21,229 nucleotides of DNA from Desulfobacterales bacterium (lineage in GTDB: Bacteria; Desulfobacterota; Desulfobacteria; Desulfobacterales; RPRI01), in contig JAGVOC010000219.1 of the NCBI GenBank assembly GCA_020052975.1, forward strand, positions 1 through 21,229, in the 5' to 3' direction. Of the stretch, positions 1 through 6,968 are shown in pieces (the stretch's first letter is position 1; the number at the start of each line of letters is the position of its first letter). The notes under the pieces were generated by a model. The model worked only from the letters and a program-made list of their open reading frames with translations. It made no database searches and was not told the origin of the DNA. The translations under genes and the position numbers were made by a program.

Positions 1-1
1 C

Positions 2-313
2 CATACACTCCACTCTGCCGGTGTAAGGAAAGTTGTCTTTGCAGGAGTAGATGAGGCTGCAGAGATTGCATATCTTTCACTTCAGGAGTTCGATATAAAT
101 TTTGCAGGCATTTTAGACAATGAACGCGCAGGTAATGATTTCTTTAAATACAAGATTATGCCTTTTGAGAAAGTCAAAGAGATTGAAGCCGAGTGCATAA
201 TTATGAGCTCATTCTTAAAGAGAGACGAGATTTATAAAAAACTTATGGAAGCAGATGTAACACCTGAAAAGATAAAGAGCATATTCCCTGTATTTACTGA
301 AAGTTCGCTGTAG
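2..313 (+). CDS. C-terminal end of a probable EPS-locus winged-helix regulator (5' truncated by window edge)
   Basis: The frame is open from base 2 to a TAG at 311-313, giving the last 103 residues of a protein that begins outside the window. The visible part reads as a Rossmann-like sensor half. It has a beta strand and a loop around the segment VVFAGVDEAAEIAYLSLQE, then a short acidic turn (ILDNERAG), then the C-terminal segment IIMSSFLKRDEIYKKLMEA. This resembles the C-terminal half of regulators that couple an N-terminal winged helix to a nucleotide- or redox-binding domain and often sit at the front of polysaccharide loci. The DNA-binding half is not in the window, so the regulator assignment rests on recollection of the family. 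A terminator candidate lies four bases after the stop. Confidence 0.6.
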   Translation, partial: HTLHSAGVRKVVFAGVDEAAEIAYLSLQEFDINFAGILDNERAGNDFFKYKIMPFEKVKEIEAECIIMSSFLKRDEIYKKLMEADVTPEKIKSIFPVFTESSL

Positions 314-316
314 TTT

Positions 317-345
317 CCCAGAGGTTTTTAGACTTTTGGGTTTTA
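317..345 (+). terminator. Probable intrinsic terminator after the regulator
   Basis: Bases 317-325 (CCCAGAGGT) pair with 332-340 (ACTTTTGGG) through nine positions, two of them G-T wobbles, around a short T-rich loop. TTTTA follows directly. The position just after the upstream stop codon fits termination of that gene. The wobble pairs and the short T run make it moderate in strength. Confidence 0.45.
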
Positions 346-362
346 TAAAATGTTATAAAATG
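343..362. repeat. Tandem 10-bp AT-rich direct repeat
   Basis: TTATAAAATG occurs twice head to tail, at 343-352 and 353-362. Each copy contains a TATAAA that resembles a -10 box. No -35 hexamer at normal spacing was found upstream, so a promoter is only possible. It lies between the terminator and the dehydrogenase remnant and may equally mark a recombination junction. Confidence 0.4.
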
Positions 363-595
363 AATGTATTTTATTATTTTATGGCCGAAAAGACCTTGAT
401 GGCGGTAGCCTGTTTAAAATCTCAAATGACAAAGTGAAAAATCTCAGGAAATACGACTGCGTTGTGATAGCAACCGACCATTTTTCTTATGACTATGGTT
501 TTATAGCTAAACACAGCAGGCTTGTTGTGGATACGAGCAATGCGACGAAAGAGGTTTATGGTGTGGTGAAAGGAAAAAAGATAGGAAAGGCATAA
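359..595 (+). pseudogene. C-terminal remnant of a UDP-N-acetyl-hexosamine 6-dehydrogenase (WecC/WbpA/TviB family)
   Basis: A frame open from 359 to the TAA at 593-595 has no ATG start. Its last ~55 residues match the C-terminal domain of nucleotide-sugar dehydrogenases: KYDCVVIATDH, a tyrosine-rich helix, then HSRLVVDTSNATK. The family usually has VVDTRNA at the last motif, so the Arg is Ser here. Full-length family members have roughly 400-450 residues with an N-terminal NAD-binding Rossmann fold and a catalytic Cys in the middle; all of that is missing. The sequence from 359 to about 397 does not resemble the family. I read this as a decayed gene left when the neighbouring locus was replaced. 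Confidence 0.7.
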
Positions 596-613
596 ATTGA
601 GGAAGCAAAAGAG

Positions 614-1453
614 TTGAGTAAGATGACCCAAAATCAGGAGATAGTAATCAAGCCTCAGAAGGGTTGGATTCCTGTCAATCTTAAGGAACTATGGCAGTTT
701 CGTGATTTGCTCTATTTCCTTTCATGGCGAGATATAAAGGTTAAATATAAACAAACCATATTAGGCGTTGCATGGGCAATTTTGCAGCCATTTTTCACCA
801 TGATAGTTTTTTCCATACTTTTCGGGAAACTTGTAAAAGTGCCTTCGGAGGGGATTCCTTATCCTATTTTTGTATACGCGGGACTTTTACCGTGGAATTA
901 TTTTTCTTCTGCCTTGAGCAGTTCCGGAAACAGTCTGGTAGCAAGTTCCAACCTTATTACAAAAGTCTATTTCCCTCGGCTTATCATACCTGCAAGTGCT
1001 TCCTTATCAGCTCTTTTAGATTTCTTTATTGCTTCTATTATTTTGGTAGGCATGATGTTTTTTTACCATTTTACCCCAGATGCTCTTGGATTAATTATGA
1101 TTCCAATTCTGGTATTTATGACCTTCATAGTTGCTGTTGGCTGTGGTTTATGGCTTTCTGCACTCAACGTTGAATACAGAGATTTTCAGTATGTGATACC
1201 ATTTCTTGTGCAGATATGGATGTTTGTTACCCCTGTGATTTATCCTGTAACACTTTTCCCTGAGAAATACCGCTGGATACTTTCGCTTAATCCCATGGGA
1301 GGCATTATAGGTGCTTTTCGTGCTGCAACGCTTGGACATCAACCGATCAACTGGGATCTGCTCTTTATATCTTCTGGAGTTGGATTTTTAATATTTTTTA
1401 CAGGGCTGCTCTATTTCAGAAAGGTCGAGCGATCCTTCGCGGATGTTATTTAA
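614..1453 (+). CDS. wzm: Polysaccharide ABC transporter permease, Wzm/KpsM type
   Basis: This inner-membrane permease moves a lipid-linked glycan to the periplasm together with the Wzt ATPase encoded next. The protein has the ABC-2 family layout: a cytoplasmic N-terminus with FLSWRDIKVKYKQTILGVAWAILQP, typical of the Wzm/TagG family, then several hydrophobic segments, and a short basic C-terminus. Its 279 residues (from TTG) are close to the normal family length. The start could be TTG at 614, which has GAGGA at 599-603 ten bases upstream, or ATG at 623, which has only a weak GAG ahead; I keep 614 with low certainty. A 129-base gap separates it from wzt. Confidence 0.93.
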   Translation: MSKMTQNQEIVIKPQKGWIPVNLKELWQFRDLLYFLSWRDIKVKYKQTILGVAWAILQPFFTMIVFSILFGKLVKVPSEGIPYPIFVYAGLLPWNYFSSALSSSGNSLVASSNLITKVYFPRLIIPASASLSALLDFFIASIILVGMMFFYHFTPDALGLIMIPILVFMTFIVAVGCGLWLSALNVEYRDFQYVIPFLVQIWMFVTPVIYPVTLFPEKYRWILSLNPMGGIIGAFRAATLGHQPINWDLLFISSGVGFLIFFTGLLYFRKVERSFADVI

Positions 1454-1582
1454 AGACAGTGCAAAGTGAATAGAACGCATAAAAAATTGGGGGTCTGGCA
1501 AAAAAGCTGGCAGGATTGATTGCTCATATAAGAAAGAAGACAGGTAAAAAATGAATTTTATTACCCTTTACGGTTTAAAACA

Positions 1583-2827
1583 ATGAGCATTATTTCAGTC
1601 GAAAACCTGAGTAAACAGTACCGCATAGGCACAAAAGTGTCTTATAAGACTCTTAGAGAGACCCTTATGAATGTGGCTGCATCTCCTGCAAGATTGTTTA
1701 AGAGGAATGGGTCGGACGAAGATAATACTATATGGGCATTGAAGGATGTATCATTTGAGGTAAAACAAGGAGAAGTCCTCGGTATAATCGGACGGAACGG
1801 TGCCGGGAAAACAACGTTGTTGAAGATTCTTTCACGTGTCACAGAGCCTACAGAAGGAGAGGTAAGGCTTCGGGGTAGAGTAGGAAGTCTTCTTGAAGTA
1901 GGAACAGGGTTTCATCCTGAACTCACAGGCAGGGAGAATATTTTCCTTAATGGAACGATTCTTGGTATGCGGAAAGAGGAGATCAAGAGGAAGTTTGATG
2001 AGATAGTTGCCTTTGCTGAGATAGAGAAATTCCTTGACACCCCTGTCAAGCGTTATTCGTCGGGCATGTACGTGCGGCTTGCCTTTGCGGTAGCGGCACA
2101 TTTAGATCCAGAGATACTTCTTGTGGATGAGGTGTTGGCTGTAGGGGATGCAGAGTTTCAGAAGAAATGTCTGGGCAAGATGGGGGATATAAGTGAAGAA
2201 GGTCGAACTGTATTGCTTGTAAGTCATAACATGACCTCAATCGTCAAGTTGTGTAGTGCTGCTATTTGGCTGGACGATGGTCATGTTCGCACGATCGATG
2301 ATGCGGGAAGAACAGTCCATACCTATCTCGCTTCAGGTTTGTCGGCGGCAAGTGGGCGGGTGGTTTTTGAAGAGCCTGATGAATCAAAAGAAGCCTATAT
2401 ATTTTCTATAGAATTGAGAAATGCCAATGACGAAATTACTTTAGATTTCGACGTGCTATCTCCAATCAAAGTGAACATAGTATTTTGTTGTAGACGTCGG
2501 TTCACGGGACTCCGAGTTGGTTTGGTTATCTCACGATACGATGGTATCACAGTATTCTCAACAACGTCGCAAGATTATGATTCAATTCAAGGTACCTTTG
2601 CCCCCGGGTCTTATCATGCTCAGATGTTGATTCCTGGTCAGTTTCTGGCTTCTGGCGAATACTTTCTTTCAGTAGGCATAAGTGAGGTAAACATCAAGAA
2701 CTATGATCGGCATGAGTCTGTTCTGCGATTCAGAGTGATAGGTAATCCTTTTAGAGTGGCGAGAAACCTGGGTTTTCTTGTTTGTCCGTTCGAGTGGAGG
2801 TTAATGCCTTTGAAAGGGGAATTATGA
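1583..2827 (+). CDS. wzt: Polysaccharide ABC transporter ATPase with C-terminal carbohydrate-binding domain, Wzt type
   Basis: The protein energises glycan export with Wzm. Visible motifs are Walker A GRNGAGKT (residues 70-77), the Wzt/TagH-type segment EVGTGFHPELTGRENI (105-120), the signature YSSGM (158-162), Walker B ILLVDE (178-183) and the switch His215. Residues from about 260 to 405 form an additional beta-rich domain matching the Wzt C-terminal family, which in characterised O-antigen systems recognises the modified non-reducing end of the finished chain. The 414-residue length fits this two-domain type. No clear Shine-Dalgarno sequence precedes ATG 1583. An 11-codon ORF (1552-1587) ends in an ATGA overlap with this start, so translational coupling is possible. 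The gene overlaps the next one by ATGA at 2824-2827. Confidence 0.94.
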   Translation: MSIISVENLSKQYRIGTKVSYKTLRETLMNVAASPARLFKRNGSDEDNTIWALKDVSFEVKQGEVLGIIGRNGAGKTTLLKILSRVTEPTEGEVRLRGRVGSLLEVGTGFHPELTGRENIFLNGTILGMRKEEIKRKFDEIVAFAEIEKFLDTPVKRYSSGMYVRLAFAVAAHLDPEILLVDEVLAVGDAEFQKKCLGKMGDISEEGRTVLLVSHNMTSIVKLCSAAIWLDDGHVRTIDDAGRTVHTYLASGLSAASGRVVFEEPDESKEAYIFSIELRNANDEITLDFDVLSPIKVNIVFCCRRRFTGLRVGLVISRYDGITVFSTTSQDYDSIQGTFAPGSYHAQMLIPGQFLASGEYFLSVGISEVNIKNYDRHESVLRFRVIGNPFRVARNLGFLVCPFEWRLMPLKGEL

Positions 2828-3972
2828 TTCACAAAGACTACCTGCCTTTCGGCAAACCTAATTTTTCTGATGAAGAAATTGCCGCGGTTACGCGCGTTAT
2901 GCGTTCCGGCTGGGTTGGAATGGGGCCAGAAACACTTGCCTTTGAAAACGAATTAGCGGTTTTTCTGGGTGCGCCTTATGTTGTGACCGTCAATTCCTGC
3001 ACGTCGGCTCTTTTCCTGTCACTGCTTGTCCACGGTATCGGGTTGGGGGATGAGGTTATATGTCCAAGCCTGACATGGTGCAGCACGGCTAATGCGGCCT
3101 TGTATTTAGGAGCAAAACCAGTTTTCTGTGATGTTGACACGAACACTTTTTGCGTAACTCCGGAACTGATTAAGGAAAAACTGACTTCAAAGACCAGGGC
3201 GGTGATGGTTGTGCATATGGGGGGGCTTGCTGTTGAGGTTGACAGAATACGGGCTGTCCTTCCTGGGCATGTGGTAATCATCGAAGATGCTGCTCATGCT
3301 TTAGGTGCCAAGTTTGCCGATGGAAGACCTGTTGGCTCATCCGGCAACCTGACTTGCTTCAGCTTCTATGCAAATAAGAATCTCTCCACAGGAGAAGGGG
3401 GTGCAATCGCCTTGTTTAATGGTGATCTGGCTGAGAGACTATCTTCACTTAGACAGCACGGATTGATGGCAGATGCATGGAAGCGATTCAGCCATCCTCA
3501 ATGTGCCCTTGTTCCCGGACTGACCGAACTGGGCTACAAGATGAATTACACGGATTTGCAGGCATGTATTGGAAGAGTCCAACTTAGGCGTCAGCAGGAA
3601 TTTCACGCGACGAGACTGAATATAGCAAAGTCATATCATGAGCGATTGCGAGATTTGATGCCGGCTCTTCATTTTCAGGAGCATATCCTGCATCCCTATC
3701 ATGCACGGCATTTGTTTCAGATTGTGCTGCCTTTGGAAAAAATACAATTAACCAGAAATGAACTGCTTTTAAAAATGCGAGCCCGTAATATCGGGGCAAG
3801 CATCCATTATTCGCCCCTTCACCTCATGCCGCTGTATGGTGCGGAGACTCAGCCATCCTTTAGCAATACAGAAACCATTTGTAAGAGAATAATGACATTG
3901 CCAATTAGTGCAAGCATGAGTATGGAAGATGCAGAATATATCTTAGAGCAGTTTGAAGAACTGTTTAAATAA
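2824..3972 (+). CDS. DegT/DnrJ/EryC1/StrS sugar aminotransferase (first copy)
   Basis: This is a PLP-dependent aminotransferase acting on a keto nucleotide-sugar. Lys185 in FYANKNLSTGEGG is the expected Schiff-base lysine, and Asp155 in IIEDAAHALG is the residue that pairs with the PLP pyridine nitrogen. The N-terminal segment LPFGKPNFSDEEIAAVTRVMRSGWVG is typical of the family, and 382 residues is normal length. I chose ATG 2824 over an upstream TTG at 2782. ATG 2824 forms an ATGA overlap with the wzt stop and has AAGGGG just ahead; the TTG would force a 46-base overlap. The ring carbon aminated (C3 or C4) cannot be read from sequence. The radical SAM gene follows after 14 bases. Confidence 0.93.
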   Translation: MIHKDYLPFGKPNFSDEEIAAVTRVMRSGWVGMGPETLAFENELAVFLGAPYVVTVNSCTSALFLSLLVHGIGLGDEVICPSLTWCSTANAALYLGAKPVFCDVDTNTFCVTPELIKEKLTSKTRAVMVVHMGGLAVEVDRIRAVLPGHVVIIEDAAHALGAKFADGRPVGSSGNLTCFSFYANKNLSTGEGGAIALFNGDLAERLSSLRQHGLMADAWKRFSHPQCALVPGLTELGYKMNYTDLQACIGRVQLRRQQEFHATRLNIAKSYHERLRDLMPALHFQEHILHPYHARHLFQIVLPLEKIQLTRNELLLKMRARNIGASIHYSPLHLMPLYGAETQPSFSNTETICKRIMTLPISASMSMEDAEYILEQFEELFK

Positions 3973-3986
3973 AAGAGAGGGAAAAT

Positions 3987-4994
3987 ATGCAGCAGGAAAT
4001 ATCAGTTGATGGACGGACTGAAGAGAGACTGAAATACGGGTTTTACGGGCGCTTGAAAGCGGAATTTCCCTCGCAACTTATTGTTGACGTCACGGAAAAG
4101 TGTAATCTCGCTTGCAATCATTGCCCTCATTCAGACTTCAAAAAATCTTCATATTACAGTAGCGCCATGCTTGAGCCGATTTTGAATGAGAAGCTTGTTG
4201 ATGAAGTGAGAAATTATGGAAAGGATATCACCAAGTATGTTAGATATTGTGCAGAAGGGGAGCCACTCATTCACAAGCACATATATGAAATGCTTAGGTA
4301 TGCAGTATTAAATTCCGGAGTTATTGTAACCATGACTACAAACGGTACTCTTATGAATGAAAGAAATATCAAAAGGCTACTAGATACCGGTATCCATGTT
4401 ATTGATATAAGCATAGATGCATTCAAGGAAGAGACTTACGCTAAGATAAGGGTAAATGGAGATTTGAAGATTACACGCTACAATGTGCTGAAGTTGATTG
4501 AGATGTCCCAAAAATCACAATCTCATCCAAAGGTTGTAGTAAGTTATGTTGAGCAGGATTTGAATCGTCTGGAGACAGATGATTTCGAGTCATTCTGGAA
4601 GCTCAATGGGGCCGAATATGTTGTTGTTCGTAGGTTGCACTCAGCATCGGGAGCTGTCAAGCCCATGGCCGAGAAACTAAGAAAGGAAAATTTAAAAGAA
4701 GTTCGTCGCCCTTGTCTCTATCCATGGGAACGAATTGTTCTGAATCCTCGCGGTTATCTCGCATTTTGTCCTGCAGACTGGACGCATGGTTCAACTATTG
4801 TTGACTACCGAGTTACTTCCATACATGCGACCTGGCATGGAGAATTTTATGAAAAATTACGTGCTGCGCACCTGACCAATGACTTTACAGAATACAAATT
4901 TTGCAGACAGTGCCCTGACTGGAGGTCAACTCGCTGGCCAGATGAAGACAGAAGTTACGCAGACATGATAGAGGATTTTAATAAATCCAAATGA
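3987..4994 (+). CDS. Radical SAM protein with SPASM/twitch-like C-terminal cysteines, between two sugar aminotransferases
   Basis: The canonical CxxxCxxC motif (Cys39, Cys43, Cys46 in TEKCNLACNHCPH) should bind the 4Fe-4S cluster that cleaves S-adenosylmethionine. A GEP-like motif (AEGEPLIH, near residue 90) and the strand MTTNGT (116-121) fit the partial TIM barrel. The C-terminal third has Cys243 (RPCLYPW), Cys261 (YLAFCPADW), Cys306 and Cys309 (FCRQCPDW), the pattern of an auxiliary cluster in SPASM or twitch proteins. Length is 335 residues. A ribosome site (AGAGAGGGAAAA) precedes ATG 3987, and the gene overlaps the next by ATGA at 4991-4994. The context between two DegT-type aminotransferases suggests a nucleotide-sugar substrate, comparable to DesII or BtrN chemistry; a peptide substrate is not excluded. 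Confidence 0.88.
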   Translation: MQQEISVDGRTEERLKYGFYGRLKAEFPSQLIVDVTEKCNLACNHCPHSDFKKSSYYSSAMLEPILNEKLVDEVRNYGKDITKYVRYCAEGEPLIHKHIYEMLRYAVLNSGVIVTMTTNGTLMNERNIKRLLDTGIHVIDISIDAFKEETYAKIRVNGDLKITRYNVLKLIEMSQKSQSHPKVVVSYVEQDLNRLETDDFESFWKLNGAEYVVVRRLHSASGAVKPMAEKLRKENLKEVRRPCLYPWERIVLNPRGYLAFCPADWTHGSTIVDYRVTSIHATWHGEFYEKLRAAHLTNDFTEYKFCRQCPDWRSTRWPDEDRSYADMIEDFNKSK

Positions 4995-6046
4995 ATCTAA
5001 TTGCCCATTCAAAACCCTGGATTACCGAAAAAGACCTTACGGCTGTTGCTACTGTGCTCAGATTAGGAATGCTTGCTCAGGGGGAACGAACAAGAGAGTT
5101 TGAATCTTTGCTCGGCAGTTGGGTTTGTGCTGAGTCCGGAGCTGTAGCGGTTGGTAGTGGTGGAGCTGCCATTGTCTTAGGATTACTGTCACTAAACGTA
5201 AAACTCGGTGATGAGGTTATTTTCCCTACTTATGTCTGTTCTTCCGTTTTAGATGCTGTTGTAACTGTGGGAGCAACGCCGATATTGTGCGATGTTGGTG
5301 ATGAGTGGGTAGTGAGAGCAGAAAATATAATTCCTCTCATTACAAATAAAACTAAAGCATTAATTGTTCCGCATATGTATGGAATCTTTGCTGATATTGG
5401 TTCATTCCGCCAATTTGAAATACCAATTATTGAGGACGCCGCACAGGCTATTGACTACTGGCAAAAGCGCAAGGTGCAGGGAGACATTGCTATTTTCTCT
5501 TTCCACCCAACGAAATGTCTGACGACGGGTGAAGGAGGGATGGCTGTATCGTCTGATCCGCATTTGACTTGTAGAATGCGCACTATTCGTGATGGATTAG
5601 AGAACGCAAAAAATGCAAGGCTCTTTTCACCCATGTCAAATGTTTCAGCAGCCTTGGGTATCAGCCAGTTATCCCGTTATCAGGAGGCTCTCGACCTTCG
5701 CAGAGAATTTGCCTCAAAATATAGAAAATCTATTGAGGAAAAAGGTTTTACCAATCTTTCGTTAGTAGACCCGTTGAAGTCCATGTTCTTTCGGTTTCCT
5801 ATTAAAATACAGGGCGGCTGGGATTTTTATGGAAAACTATTCGCTGAGAAAAATATCTGCATTCGCAGGGGTGTAGATATGTTGTTGCACCGAATACTCG
5901 GACTTCCAGACGACAAGTATCACACATCCGTAAACCTTTTCAATTCGACGATTTCTTTGCCTATCTACCCAGCGTTAACCGAAAGAGAACTTGACTATTG
6001 CGTGAAATCTTTAAATGAAATACTTAAGGCATTTCATCAGCAATAA
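4991..6046 (+). CDS. DegT/DnrJ/EryC1/StrS sugar aminotransferase (second copy)
   Basis: This second PLP enzyme of the family has Lys175 in FSFHPTKCLTTGEGG as the Schiff-base lysine and Asp149 in IIEDAAQAID for the PLP ring nitrogen. It is shorter (351 residues) than the first copy and clearly divergent from it, so this is not a recent duplication. The N-terminal part lacks the usual glycine-tryptophan loop seen in the first copy and carries LRLGMLAQGERTREFE instead. It starts inside the stop of the radical SAM gene (ATGA), which implies coupled translation, and is followed at once by a terminator. The likely role is amination of a keto-sugar nucleotide, perhaps one generated or altered by the radical SAM enzyme. 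Confidence 0.92.
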   Translation: MNLIAHSKPWITEKDLTAVATVLRLGMLAQGERTREFESLLGSWVCAESGAVAVGSGGAAIVLGLLSLNVKLGDEVIFPTYVCSSVLDAVVTVGATPILCDVGDEWVVRAENIIPLITNKTKALIVPHMYGIFADIGSFRQFEIPIIEDAAQAIDYWQKRKVQGDIAIFSFHPTKCLTTGEGGMAVSSDPHLTCRMRTIRDGLENAKNARLFSPMSNVSAALGISQLSRYQEALDLRREFASKYRKSIEEKGFTNLSLVDPLKSMFFRFPIKIQGGWDFYGKLFAEKNICIRRGVDMLLHRILGLPDDKYHTSVNLFNSTISLPIYPALTERELDYCVKSLNEILKAFHQQ

Positions 6047-6048
6047 GC

Positions 6049-6090
6049 ACAGCACGACCGTTCCTCTTTGATCGGGTTATGCTGTTTTTT
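6049..6090 (+). terminator. Intrinsic terminator closing the aminotransferase/radical SAM operon
   Basis: Bases 6050-6059 (CAGCACGACC) pair with 6075-6084 (GGTTATGCTG), with one mismatch and one G-T wobble, around a 15-base loop. Six T residues follow at 6085-6090. It starts three bases after the TAA of the second aminotransferase, so transcription of the upstream block probably ends or is attenuated here. Confidence 0.65.
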
Positions 6091-6139
6091 GTTCTTTGAT
6101 GTTGTTTGACTGAGCATTTGTTGATTTGATGTTAAAATA

Positions 6140-6934
6140 ATGGCAGAGAAAGGAGATGTTATTAAAGACAATACTGTTCCAATAATTGATCAGATTGAAG
6201 AAAGAGTAAAGGGTGTGCCTGGCTGGTCGCCCATAGACCAGCTTTACACCCTGTTTAATATGGTTTATCTGAATTCGGATTTACAGGGAGATATTCTCGA
6301 AATCGGTTCATGGTGCGGCAGGTCAACGTCTGTGCTGGGATTGGCTGCCCGCATGGTTGGGAATGCTAATGTCTATTGTATCGACCTTTTCCCTGAAAAG
6401 AATGACTGGAAGCAAAATGAGGATGGGAGTTATTCGTTTGAAGTTACGATAGATAAAAAGAGATATGGGGGGTATCAGGAGCAGACAGTCTGGAAAGAGC
6501 CGTTTGAGAGGGATATTGCCCCTTTGTATGAAAGATATAACAGCGTGTTAGATATCTTTATGGAAAGCATGAGACAGAATAATCTACTTGATATAGTTAA
6601 GCCTATCAGGGGCGACTCCGAGATGCTAAAGACGGTTGTTCCCAATGGCTTTAAGTGTCGGCTTGCCTTTGTTGACGGTGACCATAGCTACGAGGCGGTA
6701 TGCAAAGATATAAGAAACGTCGAGCCTTTTCTAATTGAAGGCGGCTGGATTTGTTTTGACGATGTCTTTTCAAGTTATGGCGGGGTCAACAGTGCTATTA
6801 CTGATCTTATAATTAATAATCCTGCATATGAATTATGTCAGCAGATGACGCGAAAGTTTTTCATAGCGAGGAAAAAGAGGAGTGTAAAAGAACTCTTCAA
6901 TTCATTAAATACCTCAAGAGTGCGGAAAGAGTAA
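6140..6934 (+). CDS. Class I SAM-dependent methyltransferase (Methyltransf_24-like)
   Basis: The Rossmann motif I is LEIGSWCGRST (residues 53-63), with acidic Asp82 at the end of strand 2 (VYCIDLFP). Further on are VDGDHSY (178-184) and an Asp-Asp pair at 207-208 (WICFDDVF), the usual layout of metal-dependent small-molecule O-methyltransferases of this group. Length is 264 residues. A role in methylating a sugar or a sugar substituent is inferred from context. The start is unusual: ATG 6140 has no ribosome site, while AAAGGAG at 6149-6155 lies inside the reading frame, five bases before an in-frame ATT at 6161. Translation could therefore begin slightly downstream. The next gene begins one base after the stop. 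Confidence 0.85.
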   Translation: MAEKGDVIKDNTVPIIDQIEERVKGVPGWSPIDQLYTLFNMVYLNSDLQGDILEIGSWCGRSTSVLGLAARMVGNANVYCIDLFPEKNDWKQNEDGSYSFEVTIDKKRYGGYQEQTVWKEPFERDIAPLYERYNSVLDIFMESMRQNNLLDIVKPIRGDSEMLKTVVPNGFKCRLAFVDGDHSYEAVCKDIRNVEPFLIEGGWICFDDVFSSYGGVNSAITDLIINNPAYELCQQMTRKFFIARKKRSVKELFNSLNTSRVRKE

Positions 6935-6935
6935 T

Positions 6936-6968
6936 ATGAGTGATATGTCACTAAGGCATAAGCTTGAA
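6936..6968 (+). repeat. 5'-coding direct repeat, copy 1 (start of the sulfotransferase gene)
   Basis: This 33-base stretch matches 7984-8016 at 29 positions, with an exact run GATATGTCACTAAGGCAT at 6942-6959. It encodes MSDMSLRHKLE. The identity is mainly in these first codons. At protein level weaker similarity continues for about another 11 residues, after which the two proteins belong to different families. Confidence 0.85.

Noticed and set aside
1486..1524. CTGGCA repeated on both sides of an A-run between wzm and wzt, as a possible terminator
   Set aside because: The two copies are direct, not inverted, so no stable hairpin forms.
2782..2823. Upstream TTG start extending the first aminotransferase by 14 residues
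   Set aside because: It would overlap wzt by 46 bases. ATG 2824 has AAGGGG ahead and a standard ATGA overlap, and the family N-terminus begins there.
6106..6138. TTGACT (6106-6111) and TAAAAT (6133-6138) as a sigma-70 promoter
   Set aside because: The spacer is 21 bases, and the implied transcription start would fall after the ATG of the gene.
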